A stretch of DNA of 34,265 nucleotides. It comes from Candidatus Gastranaerophilales bacterium. GTDB lineage: Bacteria; Cyanobacteriota; Vampirovibrionia; Gastranaerophilales; Gastranaerophilaceae. Below, one piece after another: positions 32,666 to 34,265 of the stretch (positions within the stretch are counted from its first letter, which is position 1; each line of letters opens with the position of its first letter). The notes under the pieces were generated by a model. The model had not been told where the DNA came from and did no database searches. It saw only the letters and a program-made list of their open reading frames with translations. The stretch spans positions 1-34,265 of the forward strand of contig CALUXY010000016.1 of assembly GCA_944324855.1 (NCBI GenBank), written 5' to 3'. A program made the position numbers and the translations under genes.

Positions 32666-33907
32666 ATGGATACCACGTTTGCACGACCGAATGTCGAAAA
32701 ACTCCTGCTTCTGGGAGTCAATTTAGCTTTACTTTGCGGATTAATATCTGCCCAGAGTGTGTTTGTACTGGCGGACAATGTCAAAATAGTAAATGGCATA
32801 GCCGTGTCCCCGCTGGTAAATAATACACGGCTTGATGCCGCCGCTGATAAGATAATCCGGGAAGAGAATAAGTTAGTAGAGTTCAATCAACAGATACGCC
32901 GCAAGTATAGGTATGGAACCATTTATACAATTGAAGACGGCCTAAAACATATAAGAATGACGAAGTATTACAAAGGCAGACCTGTCAGATTAAATATAAT
33001 TGAAGCAGATTTTAATATTAATCCTGAGTTGAAAATCGCACCGGTTATGGCCTCTGATAAACTTCAAAGAAAGGCGTCCATATCCTCCATGGCACGTAAA
33101 AGTAATTCTCTTGCGGCTGTAAACGGTGCTTTCTTTAAACCTCAAACAGGTTGTCCTTTAGGTACGCTTATGATTGACGGTAAGATGTATACCGGCCCGA
33201 TACATAATCGTGTATCAATGGGATTTTTTGATGACGGATATGCAATGGACAGAATTCAATTTAATGCATATCTCAAAAAAGGTTTTGATAAAATTCAGGT
33301 TGATAATATGAACCAGCCAAGAATGCTGTCAACTGCAGTTATTGCGTATACTCCGGATTGGGGAACTTATTCTACGATAACTCCTAAGTACGGAACGCAG
33401 ATTGTTGTTGCAGATAACAAAGTTATTGCCATAACCGTTTCCAGGAGTCAAATTCCTGAAAACGGTTATGTGCTTGTTGGACCAAAAAGCAAACTCGGAG
33501 TTCTCAAAGTTGGTGATAGAGTTAATTTGAATGTAAGTACATCACCTGAATGGGATAATGTTAAGCATATAATTAGCGGCGGCCCGTACCTTGTTAAGGA
33601 CGGAGAAGTATTCGTTGATATGACCGCACAAAAACTCGGATGTATCGGCGGTAGAAATCCGAGAACGGCGATTGGATATACAAAAGATAATCATATTATC
33701 CTGGTTACTGCAGACGGCCGTGAAGGCTCTTCTATCGGGCTTACACTTAACGAACTGGCTCACTTGATGCAATCTCTCGGCTGTGTCAATGCAATGAATC
33801 TTGACGGCGGTGGTTCAACAGTTATGTACGTAAAAGGTAATATCGTTAATAAGCCTCCGATTAAAGGCGGAATTGCTCTTTCAAACGCTATCGGAATATA
33901 CAAATAG
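32666..33907 (+). CDS. Exported phosphodiester glycosidase, NAGPA/DUF2233 family
   Basis: 413 aa from ATG 32666 (GGGTG 6 nt upstream). An upstream in-frame start at 32597 would bury the signal sequence, whose hydrophobic core is LLLLGVNLALLCGLISAQSV, about residues 12-33. The family is related to the enzyme that uncovers mannose-6-phosphate by removing GlcNAc; bacterial members act on extracellular glycans. Conserved blocks are AVNGAFFKPQTGCPLGTLMIDG (in parts), GGRNPRTAIGY, and the C-terminal LGCVNAMNLDGGGSTVMYV. It has its own promoter and terminator, so it is a single-gene unit. The natural substrate is unknown. Confidence 0.92.
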   Translation: MDTTFARPNVEKLLLLGVNLALLCGLISAQSVFVLADNVKIVNGIAVSPLVNNTRLDAAADKIIREENKLVEFNQQIRRKYRYGTIYTIEDGLKHIRMTKYYKGRPVRLNIIEADFNINPELKIAPVMASDKLQRKASISSMARKSNSLAAVNGAFFKPQTGCPLGTLMIDGKMYTGPIHNRVSMGFFDDGYAMDRIQFNAYLKKGFDKIQVDNMNQPRMLSTAVIAYTPDWGTYSTITPKYGTQIVVADNKVIAITVSRSQIPENGYVLVGPKSKLGVLKVGDRVNLNVSTSPEWDNVKHIISGGPYLVKDGEVFVDMTAQKLGCIGGRNPRTAIGYTKDNHIILVTADGREGSSIGLTLNELAHLMQSLGCVNAMNLDGGGSTVMYVKGNIVNKPPIKGGIALSNAIGIYK

Positions 33908-33930
33908 TTTGAAGTTGTTTAGCACATATA

Positions 33931-33961
33931 AAAGAGGTTGAATTTCAACCTCTTTCTTTTT
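33931..33961 (+). terminator. Intrinsic terminator of the NAGPA-like gene
   Basis: AAAGAGGTTGA (33931-33941) pairs perfectly with TCAACCTCTTT (33945-33955) and is followed by CTTTTT. It lies 23 nt after the stop codon. Confidence 0.92.
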
Positions 33962-34025
33962 ATCATTTCTAATGACATTATCAAAAGTTCTATAATGTTG
34001 GCTACTTACTTTAGTCTACCATTTA

Positions 34026-34188
34026 TTATTGTTGGGCAAGTATGCCCAACCGACCGCCCCTTTAAGTGGCTATGAAGTTAAGCAGCAAAGCGAAATTTTG
34101 TGATATTCGGAGTAACCAGTCATCTTAGCTGCGTAGCTGCTTAATTCCTCAGCTGTCTTTCTCTCACAATTAATTTGTTGGGGTAGAA
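34026..34188. repeat. Repeat mosaic ahead of the right-hand IS end
   Basis: No gene is seen. An intact GTTGGGCA-AGTA-TGCCCAAC hairpin is at 34031-34050. Element D follows at 34066-34146. The sequence TTGTTGGG at 34175-34182, just before the IS end, looks like the left half of another GTTGGGCA hairpin. Confidence 0.75.
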
Positions 34189-34265
34189 TGAACTGTCCCC
34201 CTAAAAACGTAATCAATCAGTAGGCAAGTTTTCGAATATAATAAAAAAAGGAGGATCAATGAGAA
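34189..34265 (+). mobile_element. End of an insertion-sequence-like element with the first codons of its gene
   Basis: Inverted duplicate of 1-76. TGAACTGTCCCCC marks the outer end, AAAGGAGG is the ribosome binding site, and ATG begins at 34259, followed by AGA. Only two full codons fit in the window. Both window edges thus stop at the same point of the same repeated gene, which is where assemblies of short reads typically break. Confidence 0.6.

Overview
The window is a low-GC bacterial chromosomal segment. My best guess for the source is a gut Gastranaerophilales-type (Vampirovibrionia/Melainabacteria, Cyanobacteriota) genome. The reasons are the A+T-rich coding style, a fused radical-SAM/DUF2344 protein next to an RNase E/G gene, class I ketol-acid reductoisomerase, a cytosolic GGDEF protein, a GH77 enzyme, and a 602-aa protein starting MGMSSSQARLLSLTARQ. 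I associate that start with this group from memory; no search was possible.

Layout. (1) 1-76 and 34189-34264 are an exact 76-bp inverted pair. Each copy carries a ribosome binding site and ATG of a gene reading out of the window, so both ends stop inside two copies of what looks like one insertion sequence. (2) 0.1-5.6 kb: a 602-aa protein with helical ends on the minus strand; a stand-alone DUF2229 acyl-CoA dehydratase activase-related protein and an unknown 287-aa protein on the plus strand; then a minus-strand operon of two small unknown genes and prmC. (3) 6.15-15.9 kb: one 3249-aa repeat-built protein with annexin-like repeats, a zincin HExxH motif, five copies of a 'NGQE-EMPK' module, YD/MORN-like strands and proline-rich stalk repeats. 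It is preceded by a pair of matching dyad sites. (4) 16.3-19.3 kb: minus-strand gatC, pyrG and ilvC, with a terminator hairpin right in front of pyrG. (5) 19.8-20.4 kb: rpmI-rplT with its own promoter and terminator. (6) 21-24 kb: a GAF-like/GGDEF/degenerate HD-GYP protein, a tiny half-CBS protein, and an exported TPR plus NHL-type beta-propeller protein. (7) 24.2-31.5 kb, minus strand: malQ, then (in transcription order) a 115-aa unknown, the radical-SAM/DUF2344 fusion, an RNase E/G and a small membrane protein, these four tightly packed. (8) 31.6-33.9 kb: an 82-aa unknown, ruvC, and a secreted phosphodiester glycosidase (NAGPA/DUF2233) with a near-consensus promoter and clear terminator.

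The intergenic spaces are unusual. At least four families of palindromic or tandem repeats occur in mosaics at 5.7-6.0, 15.96-16.25, 19.35-19.70, 20.47-20.91, 23.98-24.22, 26.17-26.49 and 34.03-34.15 kb: a 105-bp tandem repeat (A), a ~106-bp cruciform-like element (B), an ~85-bp 'agctgcgtagctgcttaatt' element (D) and a 20-bp GTTGGGCA hairpin. The IS copies at the window ends abut halves of the GTTGGGCA hairpin. The most striking candidate for undescribed biology is the giant annexin-like/zincin/repeat protein. The repeat mosaic is second.
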